Positions 17,978-27,075 are shown, counted from the first letter of the stretch. The stretch is 64,000 nt of DNA from Anaerolineaceae bacterium (GCA_002699585.1 PABP01000008.1:1-64000), one strand, 5' to 3'. The notes: generated by a model not told the origin, from the sequence alone. Numbers and translations are program-made.

Positions 17978-20900
17978 ATGGTTTCTCTGGAACATTTCTA
18001 TTACGGGCAGCTTGTTCACTATGGTGAACCCGTGGACGAACGGCGCATTGTCGCGCGCTCGGCCAACATCACCGAGGAGATGGTCAGCGCCGCCAATCGC
18101 TATGCCATGCTCCCCACGCTACCCAATACCAGCATGTCGACATGGGCCGTTGTTCGTGGCGGTCGCAATGCGCCATTTATCATGGTGCAATCAGGGATAG
18201 GGGCCGCCGGGCAGGAAATGCGCCACCTGATTTTCATCAATGGCGACACCCTGCGCGATTTGCAGGGCAACCTGACTCTGCTCACCACCCTGCTGGATGG
18301 CCAACTGCCCACCTTCGAGATGATCGCTAATATTCAAGATCCTCTGGACCTGGCAACGGAAAATATCCGCAGTATCGACCAGCAAACCGATGACATCCTG
18401 ACCTTAATGAGCCTGACGGGCAACAACACGCGCAACCTGGAACCGCTCCTGAGCGCGATTGTCCAGGGCGTGCCACTGGTGGTCATCAACGCCCCGACCT
18501 CAGAGCAAACCCGCACGCAGTTCGTCCAGGGCTTGATTACCCTGCTGCCGCCGTCCACGCGCTTCAGCGTGACCTTCGCCACCTATCGCCAACGAGAAGA
18601 CGGCATCACGGCCCAGATCAGCTTTATGGACCAGGCCCCGGAAGGCGATGCTCTGGTCTATGACTGGACAGATCGCAGCCTGAGCGGCACCCAGACCAAA
18701 GACGATTACAGCCATTACATCACCAGCCAACTACGCCTGGATATTTCCCTGGCGTTGCAGCAAGCGGAAAACCTGACGCAGGTCGCCGGGTGGCGTTTTA
18801 AATCCGGCGATAAACTGGCCGATGCGCTGGCTTATGCTTCTAAGCGGCAGCGGCTTGACGATGCCCTGGACCACAATATGCCCGTTTCGATGGCCGATGC
18901 CGGCGAGGTGCTGGGCAATGACCCAACACTGTCTCCCGATTTGCAATACGCCTATGCCGAGCACCTGATGAATTTGGGGCTGGCGATGGACGAAATGGCC
19001 CAGGCGGATTCAGTCGCGCCCTTGCTGAAGAAGGACGAGGACATCGCCAACATGGTGATTACCAAACTGGATGAAGCCATCCAGGAAAGCCAGGGCACGC
19101 GCGTATTCAATGCCCTATCGCGCTGGATGTCGCGCGAGGATGGGCCAACGGGCGAAGAGTGGACCAACCTCATGCAGCTCTCGACGGTGGCCGCCCTGCA
19201 AGAACTGGTCGCCGACCATGATCTGGAGGGCCTCAACGCCTTCCTGGATGAGGTCCGTCAGGCTGATCCCAAGCTCAGGATTGGCCGCTATGCCACCCAG
19301 ATTATCCATACGGTGCTGCCGCTGGCCTCGCACGATGCCAACCTGGGCGTGCGCCTGTTTGCACTGGCATTGATGCACCTAACCGACGAGCGCTTCAACC
19401 GCCTCATGGAAAGCGACACGTTCCGCAGCCACCTGACCGGACCCGTCACGCGCTACCTGGATGCGCTGCGTAAAACGGGCCGACAGGATGCGCCGCTGCT
19501 GGTCACGGCTGCCGAGTCGCTGGGCAACAGCATCAAGCCGATTGCCCTGCGCCGCCTGACGGAACTGGCTTACAATCAGCAGCGCCTGGACTTGATCGAC
19601 ACCCCTGCCCTGGCGGAACTGCTGCGGCTGGTGCTCCAAAGAGAAAATGATCGCCATGATGTCATGCTGGCGACGGTCGTTTCAGCAGTCAACACCCATG
19701 AACTCCAGAATTTGGTCCAGCCGGGACCGCGTTACATCTTGCAGATTCTGCTGGCATTGGGCCGTTATGATCTGCTGGCCCGCGCCATGATCGACCAATC
19801 GCGCGATTTGTACCCTGGCGAAGGCCAGTACGAATTCATCCGTATGGTGCAGGAGTTCGTCGCCAAGACGCCCTTACCTGCTGATGCCATCCCGGAAGCC
19901 CTGCGCAGCCTGGAAGCCAACGGCATCAAAGGCGTGACAATGGTCGCCATCGCGTCAGGCGCATTGGAAAGCACGCGCTTCGCCCCGGAACTCAAGGGTG
20001 TGGCCCAGCGCTTAATCACCCAGATTGACGAATCCGACGCCTACAAAGAAGTCCTCCAGCCGGAAGTGGTCATGACGCTGATCCGCTACTATAGCCATCA
20101 CAATGCGACTTCTGGCGTGCGCGTGGCTACCAATTTGATGCCCGATGTCGCCGCCGCTAAAGACAACAAAGAGGGTCTCTCCGCCCTCAACCGGACGTTC
20201 CAACTGCTTTGGAAAACCGAGGACTATCGCATCATCGCCTATAACATGCTGCGCCAGTATATCCGTGTGGCCGATGACGTCGCTGCGCGGCGCGTGGTCG
20301 AGTACTTCGGCAAAGAATTGGGCAGTCAACGCGCTCATCAACTGGGCATCACTTACCGTTTTAGCCAATTTATGGGCAACGTCGATGTGACGGTCTATGC
20401 GCAGGTGCTGTCGCAGGTCACGGACCTGCTGGAAAATCACGCTCAGATTTACGAAGATGACGAGTTGTACCCATCGCACCGCCTGCTGAGCACCTTCAAG
20501 CAGACGCTGTACAGCAACCTCAATCTGGATGAGCGTCATCTGCTGGGCGAAGATTTCAAGAAGCTGGCGAATGCCATCTTCGCTATCGGCCAGGATTACG
20601 AACGCAACAGCAAGCGCAGCCCCCACTATACCGATGACATGCTCAAAGGGGCCGCCGACCCCAGCAGCATCGTCGATGTGCTGCACGCCGCCGGGGGCTA
20701 CCTGGCGCAGGGACGTTATTACCGCCTCAAGCTGCGCGGCGGCAGTGGTTATGAGGTTTTGGAAGCGTCACAGTCCAAAGAAGTCACCAACCATATTGGG
20801 CTGGCTGCCGAACTGCTGACCGCCATGACGGAAACGTGGCCACCCTCACAGGGGCCAGTCATGGCCGTGAGCGACCTCAAAAGCGAACTGGAAAGCATGC

Positions 20901-21121
20901 TCAACCAGCTCCCGCGCGACACCATGCGCGAGGTCCGTGACAAGTTGGCCGCCGATTGGCAGCGATTAGCCGCCCTCATCGTGCATATCTACGACCGGGC
21001 CGACCGCAACATCCTCGACCCCAACAATCGCAATGGCCGCGAGCTGGATACGCAAAAACGCCTGCCGGAAAGCGCCGTTGAGTTCTATCGCATGATGTAC
21101 AGCTTCTTCCTGGGGAACTAG
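17978..21121 (+). CDS. 1047-aa protein with GAP1-like N-terminus and helical body
   Basis: The N-terminus (FYYGQLVHYGEPVDERRIVARSANITEEMV...WAVVRGGRNAPFIMVQSGIG...RHLIFINGDTLRDL) has the pattern of the GAP1-N domains of bacterial GTPase-linked conflict systems: a YG strand, a hhARS strand, and then a strand with H and hydrophobics. This is a resemblance by eye. The remaining 850 residues are helical with Leu-rich segments that look HEAT- or TPR-like. No signal peptide or membrane helix is seen. No GTPase gene is adjacent, so if the GAP1 link is right its partner is elsewhere. The gene stands alone, with a family A repeat 26 bp after its stop. Confidence 0.6.
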   Translation: MVSLEHFYYGQLVHYGEPVDERRIVARSANITEEMVSAANRYAMLPTLPNTSMSTWAVVRGGRNAPFIMVQSGIGAAGQEMRHLIFINGDTLRDLQGNLTLLTTLLDGQLPTFEMIANIQDPLDLATENIRSIDQQTDDILTLMSLTGNNTRNLEPLLSAIVQGVPLVVINAPTSEQTRTQFVQGLITLLPPSTRFSVTFATYRQREDGITAQISFMDQAPEGDALVYDWTDRSLSGTQTKDDYSHYITSQLRLDISLALQQAENLTQVAGWRFKSGDKLADALAYASKRQRLDDALDHNMPVSMADAGEVLGNDPTLSPDLQYAYAEHLMNLGLAMDEMAQADSVAPLLKKDEDIANMVITKLDEAIQESQGTRVFNALSRWMSREDGPTGEEWTNLMQLSTVAALQELVADHDLEGLNAFLDEVRQADPKLRIGRYATQIIHTVLPLASHDANLGVRLFALALMHLTDERFNRLMESDTFRSHLTGPVTRYLDALRKTGRQDAPLLVTAAESLGNSIKPIALRRLTELAYNQQRLDLIDTPALAELLRLVLQRENDRHDVMLATVVSAVNTHELQNLVQPGPRYILQILLALGRYDLLARAMIDQSRDLYPGEGQYEFIRMVQEFVAKTPLPADAIPEALRSLEANGIKGVTMVAIASGALESTRFAPELKGVAQRLITQIDESDAYKEVLQPEVVMTLIRYYSHHNATSGVRVATNLMPDVAAAKDNKEGLSALNRTFQLLWKTEDYRIIAYNMLRQYIRVADDVAARRVVEYFGKELGSQRAHQLGITYRFSQFMGNVDVTVYAQVLSQVTDLLENHAQIYEDDELYPSHRLLSTFKQTLYSNLNLDERHLLGEDFKKLANAIFAIGQDYERNSKRSPHYTDDMLKGAADPSSIVDVLHAAGGYLAQGRYYRLKLRGGSGYEVLEASQSKEVTNHIGLAAELLTAMTETWPPSQGPVMAVSDLKSELESMLNQLPRDTMREVRDKLAADWQRLAALIVHIYDRADRNILDPNNRNGRELDTQKRLPESAVEFYRMMYSFFLGN

Positions 21122-21146
21122 GACTGAGGAAAGACCATTTATCTAA

Positions 21147-21255
21147 AACCCCACCCCTAAATCCCCTCCCCATGATGTGAGGGGACTTTTATCTGCTGCC
21201 AAGTTACCAGGAAAGGCATCCATCCTCCTTCGGGGGAAGGAACGAGGATGGGGGT
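21147..21255 (+). repeat. Two-hairpin repeat, family A copy 6
   Basis: Full forward copy starting AACCCCACCCC 26 bp after the preceding stop codon; the first loop is the CATGATGTGA variant also seen at 12243. Confidence 0.85.
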
Positions 21256-21299
21256 CTAGTATCATAAAATTAGCACATATTAGGAGCCACACCGCACGC

Positions 21300-22199
21300 A
21301 TGGCAAAACGTTATCGTCTCATTGATACCAGCACAGCAGGCATCCCGCGCGAACATGATATCCTGAATATCAACGGGCCGTCGCTCATGCGCGTGCCGGA
21401 TTGGCTGCCTAACCCGCTGGGCCGCTACTATCTCTATTTTGCCCATCACAGCGGCGATTTCATCCGGCTGGCCTACAGCGACGACCTGACTGGCCCCTAT
21501 ACCGTCCATGAACCGGGCACGCTGCACCTGAGCGCCACACCCTGTCACGGCCATATCGCCTCGCCCGATCTCCATGTGCTGCCTGATACCCAGGAAATCC
21601 GCATGTATTTTCATGGGCCAGTCGCCCCAGAGCGTGATGGTATGGCCCACTTCGCCCAGGAGCACCCTATTCTGGGACATCAGCGCACGTTTGTCGCCAC
21701 CTCGAAAGATGGTATTCACTTCAAGGTGAACCACAGTAAAGTATTGGGAACATCCTATTTTCGGGTATGGCAGTGGCACGGGACGTGGTACGCGCTGGGT
21801 ATGCCGGGGATTCTCTATCGCTCGCACGATGGCGGCCTGACATTTGAAGCCGGAAAACAACTCTTCCCCGATGAATTTCGGCATGCGGCGGTGGCACTCG
21901 ATGGCGATGTCCTCAGCGTGTATTACTCGCTGGTCGGGGACTGCCCGGAACGTATCCGCTGCTCAACCATCGCGCTATCCGGCAATTGGACGCAGTGGCA
22001 GGCCAGCCCACCCATTGACGTACTAAGTCCAGCCGAAGCCTGGGAAGGCGCGGACCTCCCCATAGAAGCATCTGCACGCGGCTTTGCCAAAGATGCAGTC
22101 CATCAACTGCGCGACCCGGCCATTTACGATGAAGAGGGTCAGCGCTATCTGCTGTATTCCTTCGCCGGGGAACAGGGCATCGGCCTGACGCGCTTGTAA
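21300..22199 (+). CDS. Beta-propeller glycosidase-like protein (GH43/GH32 fold)
   Basis: 299 residues from the ATG at 21300; an upstream in-frame start would translate the family A repeat. Repeated propeller strands are visible: RYYLYFAHHSGDFIRLAYSDDLTGPY, HIASPDLHVLPDTQEIRMYFHGP, TFVATSKDGIHF, WYALGMPGILYRSHDGGLTF, LDGDVLSVYYSLVGD and VHQLRDPAIYDEEGQRYLLYSFAGE. The S/D-P-D and RDPAIY segments resemble the acidic residues of GH43/GH32/GH68 propellers, but a full catalytic triad is not certain. No signal peptide, so a cytoplasmic enzyme or sugar-binding protein. Confidence 0.7.
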   Translation: MAKRYRLIDTSTAGIPREHDILNINGPSLMRVPDWLPNPLGRYYLYFAHHSGDFIRLAYSDDLTGPYTVHEPGTLHLSATPCHGHIASPDLHVLPDTQEIRMYFHGPVAPERDGMAHFAQEHPILGHQRTFVATSKDGIHFKVNHSKVLGTSYFRVWQWHGTWYALGMPGILYRSHDGGLTFEAGKQLFPDEFRHAAVALDGDVLSVYYSLVGDCPERIRCSTIALSGNWTQWQASPPIDVLSPAEAWEGADLPIEASARGFAKDAVHQLRDPAIYDEEGQRYLLYSFAGEQGIGLTRL

Positions 22200-22229
22200 T
22201 TGGGATTAGAGGTGCAGGCCAAGTTCACC

Positions 22230-22336
22230 AACCCCCATCCTCAGTCCTTCCCCCGAAGGAGGAAGGATGCCTTTCTACAACCATCCTGGCCTGTAAAAAT
22301 CCCCTCTCCTTCGGGGAGGGGATTTAGGGGTGGGGT
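22230..22336 (-). repeat. Two-hairpin repeat, family A copy 7
   Basis: Full reverse copy between the convergent propeller and MazG-like genes, 30 bp after the propeller gene's stop. Confidence 0.85.
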
Positions 22337-22396
22337 CTTGACCCAAAACGCAGGTTAGATTCCGCATTTATTTATGAGCAAATTTATTCAAAGCGC

Positions 22397-22729
22397 CTAC
22401 TCATCCTGAATATCGCCAGCGCCATGTTTCCACTCGCGTTTGGCATTGAAGGCGATCTTTTCTTCAAACGCTGCTTCCAGATCAATATCCAGCAAATTCG
22501 CCAGATCAACGGCATTCCAGATTAAATCATAGATTTCCAAACCCAGGCGCGCTTTGATTGCCTCACGCGCTTCGTTGCTGAGGTTGGTATCGGGATGGGT
22601 TAAGTCAATCACCTCATCGACGACTTCGCCCAACTCGCTGACGAGGTACATCACGCGCCGTTCGGGGGTCGCCGTGCTCAGCTGTTGACTCAGTTCTTTC
22701 ACCTGCTGCTGGAACGCCTTGATATTCAT
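22397..22729 (-). CDS. MazG-like nucleotide pyrophosphohydrolase
   Basis: 110 residues, one all-alpha NTP-PPase domain. The metal motif is readable: SELGEVVDEV followed about 30 residues later by LGLEIYDLIWNAVDLAN (E-x-x-E ... E-x-x-D). Such enzymes hydrolyse (d)NTPs, often non-canonical ones. It starts 9 bp after the oxidoreductase stop, so the two form an operon. Confidence 0.85.
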   Translation of the reverse strand: MNIKAFQQQVKELSQQLSTATPERRVMYLVSELGEVVDEVIDLTHPDTNLSNEAREAIKARLGLEIYDLIWNAVDLANLLDIDLEAAFEEKIAFNAKREWKHGAGDIQDE

Positions 22730-22738
22730 CAGGACGGG

Positions 22739-23830
22739 TTAACCCTCAGCCCCGGCCAGGTCATCCAGCCGGACAGCCTGCCCTGTTTCCACTGAGGTAT
22801 AGGCCGCTTCGATGAGAGCCGTCAGGTCCATGCCGATTTCGATATTTTCATCAGCGGAAGTGCCCTTTTGGATGTGCTCGACCCACTGATAAAACGGCGT
22901 CGGCGTCACCTCGGTCGGGATCTCCTGAATTATCCAGTCCACGCCATCAAAATGCGTACTGAGCACATACAAGTTGCCATCTGGCCCTGTATCCGCATAG
23001 TTGGCTGAAGGCTGCATGCCTTTAGCCCGCCGCACCATAAATTCGCCGATGCCCGACTCATTGTAGAGGACGCTTCCCTCAGTGCCATGCACCTCGATAT
23101 TGAAGGGTGCCGCACAGGTGACATACCCGGCGTGGGCCACCCCGATGCTGCCATTGGCATGCTGCATGGTCAGCACGGCATTATCTTCCACATTGCGGCC
23201 CGTCACATAGCCAAAAGATGCCGTAATGCTTTCCGGTCGACCCAGGAAATAGCGCGTCAGATACACGGAATGGCACAAATCGATCAGTACGCCGCCCTGG
23301 GCCAATGCCGGGTCAAGGAACTCATCGCTCAACATGCCGTTGGGACGGTCTTTAGTCGGCAGGATGCCACTGTGACTATCGCGTACCAACACCTGGGTTG
23401 GTTCGCCAACCAAACCCTGCTCAATGACGGACTTGACCGCCAGCGTCGAGGCCATCGGCAGGCGGCGCATGGCCACCACAAACGTAACACCCGCACGCTT
23501 GACCTCATTCAGGATGTCCTCGGCCTCGCGCAGTGTGGCGGCGATCACTTTTTCAGTGAAGATATGCTTGCCAGCCCGTGCTGCCGCTGTCATCACCTCA
23601 TGATGCATGCTGGTCGGTGCCGTGACCACCACACCATCAATATCCGGCTGGGCCAAAAGGTCGTCGAGGTTTTCGTAAAAAGGCACGTTGCGTTTAGACG
23701 CTTCGGCCTGCCCGCGTTTGGGGTCTTCATCCCACACAGCGACGATTTCCGTATCAGGATGCTCTTCTGTCTCGCGGGCATAATCCTTGCCATGAACATG
23801 CCAGAAGCTCAACATAGCCACACGTATCAT
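22739..23830 (-). CDS. Gfo/Idh/MocA-family NAD(P)-dependent oxidoreductase
   Basis: 363 residues. The N-terminal Rossmann fold (IRVAMLSFWHVHGKDYA...EIVAVWDEDPKRG) is followed by VVVTAPTSMHHEV and GKHIFTEKVIAATLREAEDI, where the family's EKP is EKV. The C-terminal substrate domain includes GVLIDLCHSVYLTRYFLGRP (D-x-x-x-H, the usual catalytic His region). Probably acts on a sugar or inositol. First gene of an operon with the MazG-like gene; the ribosome site is weak. Confidence 0.9.
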   Translation of the reverse strand: MIRVAMLSFWHVHGKDYARETEEHPDTEIVAVWDEDPKRGQAEASKRNVPFYENLDDLLAQPDIDGVVVTAPTSMHHEVMTAAARAGKHIFTEKVIAATLREAEDILNEVKRAGVTFVVAMRRLPMASTLAVKSVIEQGLVGEPTQVLVRDSHSGILPTKDRPNGMLSDEFLDPALAQGGVLIDLCHSVYLTRYFLGRPESITASFGYVTGRNVEDNAVLTMQHANGSIGVAHAGYVTCAAPFNIEVHGTEGSVLYNESGIGEFMVRRAKGMQPSANYADTGPDGNLYVLSTHFDGVDWIIQEIPTEVTPTPFYQWVEHIQKGTSADENIEIGMDLTALIEAAYTSVETGQAVRLDDLAGAEG

Positions 23831-24009
23831 AAGATGTGCTTTCTTGTGAGAAATTTATTGTCAAGAATGTCGTTCAGGGGTCATTATACTGTGGCAGTGT
23901 ATATCCAGCGACATCTGCAATCGCATGTAATGTGTAACTAACCGAGAAATCGTATAGCGCGTAATTTAGCCACCAATCCCCTCCCTCGTTCCTGTTACTT
24001 AGTAACATT

Positions 24010-24052
24010 AAAAATCCCCTCTCCTTCGGGGAGGGGATTTAGGGGTGGGGTT
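24010..24052 (-). repeat. Half copy of family A repeat (copy 8)
   Basis: Only the CCCCTCTCCTTCGGGGAGGGG-type hairpin half with its GATTTAGGGGTGGGGTT end. It lies 11 bp past the stop of the anti-sigma gene and could end its transcription. Confidence 0.8.
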
Positions 24053-24063
24053 AAATTCGCAGA

Positions 24064-25374
24064 TTAATCCAATGTCTCCAGGGGAACGGGTGTCATGTTA
24101 TTTTCTGTGAGCGTCGCCACGGCAATCGGCGTGTTGGTCACATCATAGTTGATTTCCGCCTGGGTAGCCGACAGCCAAACCTCAATCGAGGAATTGACCT
24201 GCACCAGGTACCAGATTTCATCTAACTGCACCGACCCCAGTACACGATAGCGATCTCCGGCGATCAGGCTCGTCACGGGCTGCGCATCATAATCCGGCTG
24301 ACTGTAGCCTTCGGTCGCAAAGCGAATGATGGCATCCGCACGGCGGGCCATCGGCACATAGGCCAACTGCGTCGGCGTGTAGTTGGGCGTCGGTGAGGGC
24401 AGCCACAGGTCGTTGCAATTGCCCAATTGTTGCACTTTTTCCGGCGCGACCCAGCCACGGACATAGGTCGGTGGGCCTAAGATCACCTGATACCAGCCCG
24501 ACTGCGTCTTCACCAGACTGCGATACGATTCCCCAGCCAGCATCTGCCCGACGACAATCGGGCTGCCATTGGCCTGGTCATAGATGTCGGTGGTCACATT
24601 GGCGATCAGATAACACTCGTCATCCACGTTGATGCCCGGTCCCGTGTCAGCTGCCCCACCGGAGCCACCATCGCCCCCACCGCCGAAGCCGCCACCACCG
24701 TTCGTTGGCGGGCTATTGGGGAAGGTCGTAGGTAAGACAACCGACGTGGGTGGTAACTGCGCCGTGGGCGGCACATATTGTGTGGGCGTCGGCACAACGG
24801 TAGATGTGGCTGGCGCGGGTGTCTGCTCGATCATCCCCAGGCCTTCATCGCGCGTGACCGTTATGTCTAAAGTCGGCACGACTGAGGCCGTTGAGCTATC
24901 GGCCTCATCCGTCAGTGCTTCCAGCGTCAACGGGGCTGCCGCGACCTCTGTCGGTTCTGGACGGTTGCCATTCAAAAACAGGAAAAAGCCACCGACCAGC
25001 AGCGTTGCCAAGACGGCAGCCGCAGCAGCCAGCGGCGCACGGAACCCGGTCATGGGCCGGCGAATGCGATCTGGCGGGGTGGCGGTCTGTGGTTGGGAGG
25101 ACTGGGGCCGCGGCGGGTTGGCGCTGTAGCGCGACGCCGGTGGTCGGTCCCGGTATTGCAAACGGTTATAGACTTCCTGTGACAAAGGGGGCAGTTTTTG
25201 GGCAGCTTCATCGGCAGCGAACCAGACCGCGCTGGCCACCTGCCGCCATTCATTCACCTCGCGCCGACAAGCGACACAGGTCACCAGATGCTGCTCCAGG
25301 GCTTGCGCCTCCTGCGGGGTCAGCGTCTGCGAAATATAGAATGGGATCATCTCCTGCCAGTCTTGATGGCTCAT
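24064..25374 (-). CDS. Membrane anti-sigma factor with zinc finger and SH3-like domains
   Basis: 436 residues. The N-terminus has the ZAS zinc finger H-x3-C-x2-C (HLVTCVACRRE) expected to bind the ECF sigma factor. One membrane helix follows (APLAAAAAVLATLLVGGFFLFL near residue 115), then a Pro/Thr- and Gly-rich linker (about 150-240), and an outer part with two bacterial SH3-like modules (ECYLIANVTTDIYDQANGS...GWYQVILGPPTYVRGWVAPEKV and a second after about residue 345). The outer SH3 part probably senses the wall or envelope. Its ATG overlaps the sigma-factor TGA (ATGA at 25371-25374), so the two are translationally coupled. Confidence 0.88.
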   Translation of the reverse strand: MSHQDWQEMIPFYISQTLTPQEAQALEQHLVTCVACRREVNEWRQVASAVWFAADEAAQKLPPLSQEVYNRLQYRDRPPASRYSANPPRPQSSQPQTATPPDRIRRPMTGFRAPLAAAAAVLATLLVGGFFLFLNGNRPEPTEVAAAPLTLEALTDEADSSTASVVPTLDITVTRDEGLGMIEQTPAPATSTVVPTPTQYVPPTAQLPPTSVVLPTTFPNSPPTNGGGGFGGGGDGGSGGAADTGPGINVDDECYLIANVTTDIYDQANGSPIVVGQMLAGESYRSLVKTQSGWYQVILGPPTYVRGWVAPEKVQQLGNCNDLWLPSPTPNYTPTQLAYVPMARRADAIIRFATEGYSQPDYDAQPVTSLIAGDRYRVLGSVQLDEIWYLVQVNSSIEVWLSATQAEINYDVTNTPIAVATLTENNMTPVPLETLD

Positions 25375-25955
25375 AGGACCTGCCCTCGTTGACTTAAGAT
25401 GCCTTTGAGTGCTTCTTTGGCCCGATGCAAGCGGCTCTTAACGGTGCCGACCGATATGTCGAGCACCTCCGCTACTTCGGGTCCAGTTAGTTGATGATAA
25501 AACACCAGTACAAGCACCTCTCGCTGGGCTTCTGGCAGTTCCTGCAAGGCATCACGGACGGCATCCTGCGCGTCACTGCGGATGGCCGCGTCCATCGGTG
25601 AGGTATCATCGCTCGATAGCCCGAAGGCATCGTTGATGTCGATCACCGGCAGCCGTTTGCGACGATGTGCGTTAATCGCCCGGTTGCGAGCAATCACCAG
25701 CAACCAGGTCTTAACTTTACTGCGTCCTTCAAACTTCGCGGCATTATCCCACACAGCTAACATCACGTCTTGCAGCAGTTCCTCTGCCAATTGTTGGTTT
25801 CCGGCACGCGCACTTAAGAAGCCTAATAACATAGGTCCATAACGCGCATAAATTTCATTGAGTGCGCGCACATCACCATCAGCCATTGACTGGATGAGCG
25901 ACCAATCCGGGTCATGCTCATCATAGGGTGTGGGCGCTGCATTCTGGTCTAACAT
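25371..25955 (-). CDS. ECF RNA polymerase sigma factor (sigma-70 family)
   Basis: 194 residues from the ATG at 25955, which has GGGGGA 8 bases upstream; an in-frame start at 26045 lacks support. Region 2 is readable as EIYARYGPMLLGFLSARAGNQQLAEELLQDVMLAVWDNAAKFEGRSKVKTWLLVIARNRAINAHRR, and region 4 as LPEAQREVLVLVFYHQLTGPEVAEVLDISVGTVKSRLHRAKEAL. The short region between them is typical of ECF factors. It is held by the coupled anti-sigma factor downstream. The likely target is the envelope-stress regulon, including its own promoter. Confidence 0.93.
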   Translation of the reverse strand: MLDQNAAPTPYDEHDPDWSLIQSMADGDVRALNEIYARYGPMLLGFLSARAGNQQLAEELLQDVMLAVWDNAAKFEGRSKVKTWLLVIARNRAINAHRRKRLPVIDINDAFGLSSDDTSPMDAAIRSDAQDAVRDALQELPEAQREVLVLVFYHQLTGPEVAEVLDISVGTVKSRLHRAKEALKGILSQRGQVL

Positions 25956-26052
25956 GCAATCGTCCCCCAACGTTCTATCACAAGAGACACGCTTATTTAC
26001 AGATTCGTTCCATTTTGCTAGCGAATTCAGGATAAATTTCGCCATCTATAGC

Positions 26053-26080
26053 GTAGGGGCGCAACATGTTGCGCCCGCCA
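26053..26080. repeat. Palindromic repeat, family B copy 2
   Basis: GTAGGGGC followed by a perfect inner palindrome (GCAACATGTTGC). The right arm reads GCGCCCGCC, so the outer end is degraded. It lies upstream of the sigma gene, within 100 bp of its start. Confidence 0.75.
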
Positions 26081-26272
26081 CAGGGTCATAATCCCATCAG
26101 GAGCGTTCATCTTAGCGTATATTTATGGGCATCCTGTCAAAAAACCTGCAAAAACGTTTTTTTGGCCTATTCAATTTGGCATGGTCAATGCCGATGTCGT
26201 GCTTGCCGGGTAAGCATGCTATACTGGCGCACCGTTCCCAGCAGACCCACCTAACACGCAGGACAGTTCACT

Positions 26273-26797
26273 ATGTCAACCGACCTCAACCTGAGCTTGC
26301 GCCCCGCCACCACCGATCAGTTCACCGCGCTGTATGCCATCCTGGCGCTGGCCGGAGAGCATATGCACCGCGCCCTGGATTTATCCTACTGGCATCCCTT
26401 CCCCTCATCAGATAAATTCATCGCGCGCCTGGCCGAACGCGACAATTACGCGGTCTATCTCGATGATACGCTGGTCGGTACATTTGGCATCGGTCCAAAG
26501 CCTGAACCTTACTATCACGAGGATATGTCCGCGTACTGGCACGGTCCTGATGCACAAGCGACCTATTTCAGTACGTTTGCCATCCTGCCGGGGTATCAAC
26601 AACGCGGGATTGGTTCGTGGTGTATGCAGCAAGCCGACCAGATCGCCCGCGATGGCGGCTATGACTGGCTGCGCTTCGACGCAGTCGCACTCAACAACAA
26701 GCTACTCACGTTTTACAGCCGCCTGGGTTATGAACGACGCGGATTGCTGCCTGTCGGCAGCGTGCAGGTCATGTGCTACGAGAAGCATTTGCGCTGA
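26273..26797 (+). CDS. GNAT acetyltransferase
   Basis: 174 residues: LSLRPATTDQFTALYAI start, TFAILPGYQQRGIGSWCMQQADQIA with the Q/R-x-x-G-x-G acetyl-CoA loop (QQRGIGS), and FDAVALNNKLLTFYSRLGYERRG at the end. Acceptor unknown. AGGACA lies upstream of the start. Confidence 0.88.
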   Translation: MSTDLNLSLRPATTDQFTALYAILALAGEHMHRALDLSYWHPFPSSDKFIARLAERDNYAVYLDDTLVGTFGIGPKPEPYYHEDMSAYWHGPDAQATYFSTFAILPGYQQRGIGSWCMQQADQIARDGGYDWLRFDAVALNNKLLTFYSRLGYERRGLLPVGSVQVMCYEKHLR

Positions 26798-26820
26798 ATC
26801 CTGACTTGTCTGTTACCAAC

Positions 26821-26844
26821 GGGCACAATGTATTGTGCCCCTAC
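26821..26844. repeat. Palindromic repeat, family B copy 3
   Basis: GGGCACAATG/TATTGTGCCC core followed by CTAC; the left GTAG end is missing (CCAAC instead). It lies 24 bp after the acetyltransferase stop. Confidence 0.8.
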
Positions 26845-26849
26845 GCTTG

Positions 26850-27075
26850 CCTCTTTTTAAGAGGAATATAGCCTAACTTGTCGGATAGACCTTGAAGGCG
26901 TGTGTGCCTCATCTAAACGTTAGGGTCGGCACATGCCGCTGGACACTGAAGTGCCCAGCTAGCCAAGTACCAAGTCCACTGAAGGGACTATAAAAACGAG
27001 CAGTCGCAGCGGGTCAGAGTGCCTTTAGTGCACTTCCCGCTGCCTTATCGTAGCCGCACGACTTTAGTCTGCGGC
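26850..27075 (+). ncRNA. Candidate structured RNA with complementary hairpin loops
   Basis: No gene fits this 461-bp gap, but seven hairpins follow one another: CCTCTT/AAGAGG (26850), AGGC/GCCT (26896), CGGC/GCCG (26927), GGACAC/GTGCCC with a TGAA loop (26941), AGTCC/GGACT (26973), GCAGCGGG/CCCGCTGC with an inner AGTGC/GCACT (27006), and GCCGCA/TGCGGC with an inner GAC/GTC (27053). The fifth has the exact loop ACTGAAG and the sixth the exact loop CTTTAGT, which are complementary with one G-U pair on the plus strand. ACTGAAG also occurs in hairpin four and CTTTAGT in hairpin seven. I match it to no known RNA class. It could be a stand-alone RNA or a leader of the kinase gene. Confidence 0.5.

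Noticed and set aside
20012-20686. 224-codon minus-strand frame inside the 1047-aa gene
   Set aside because: Antisense frame caused by codon bias; composition is not protein-like and the plus-strand gene is continuous.
26881-27075. tRNA, tmRNA, SRP RNA or RNase P RNA in the hairpin-rich gap
   Set aside because: No T-loop, CCA acceptor, SRP GNAR loop or RNase P conserved core could be found. The hairpins are reported only as an unclassified candidate.
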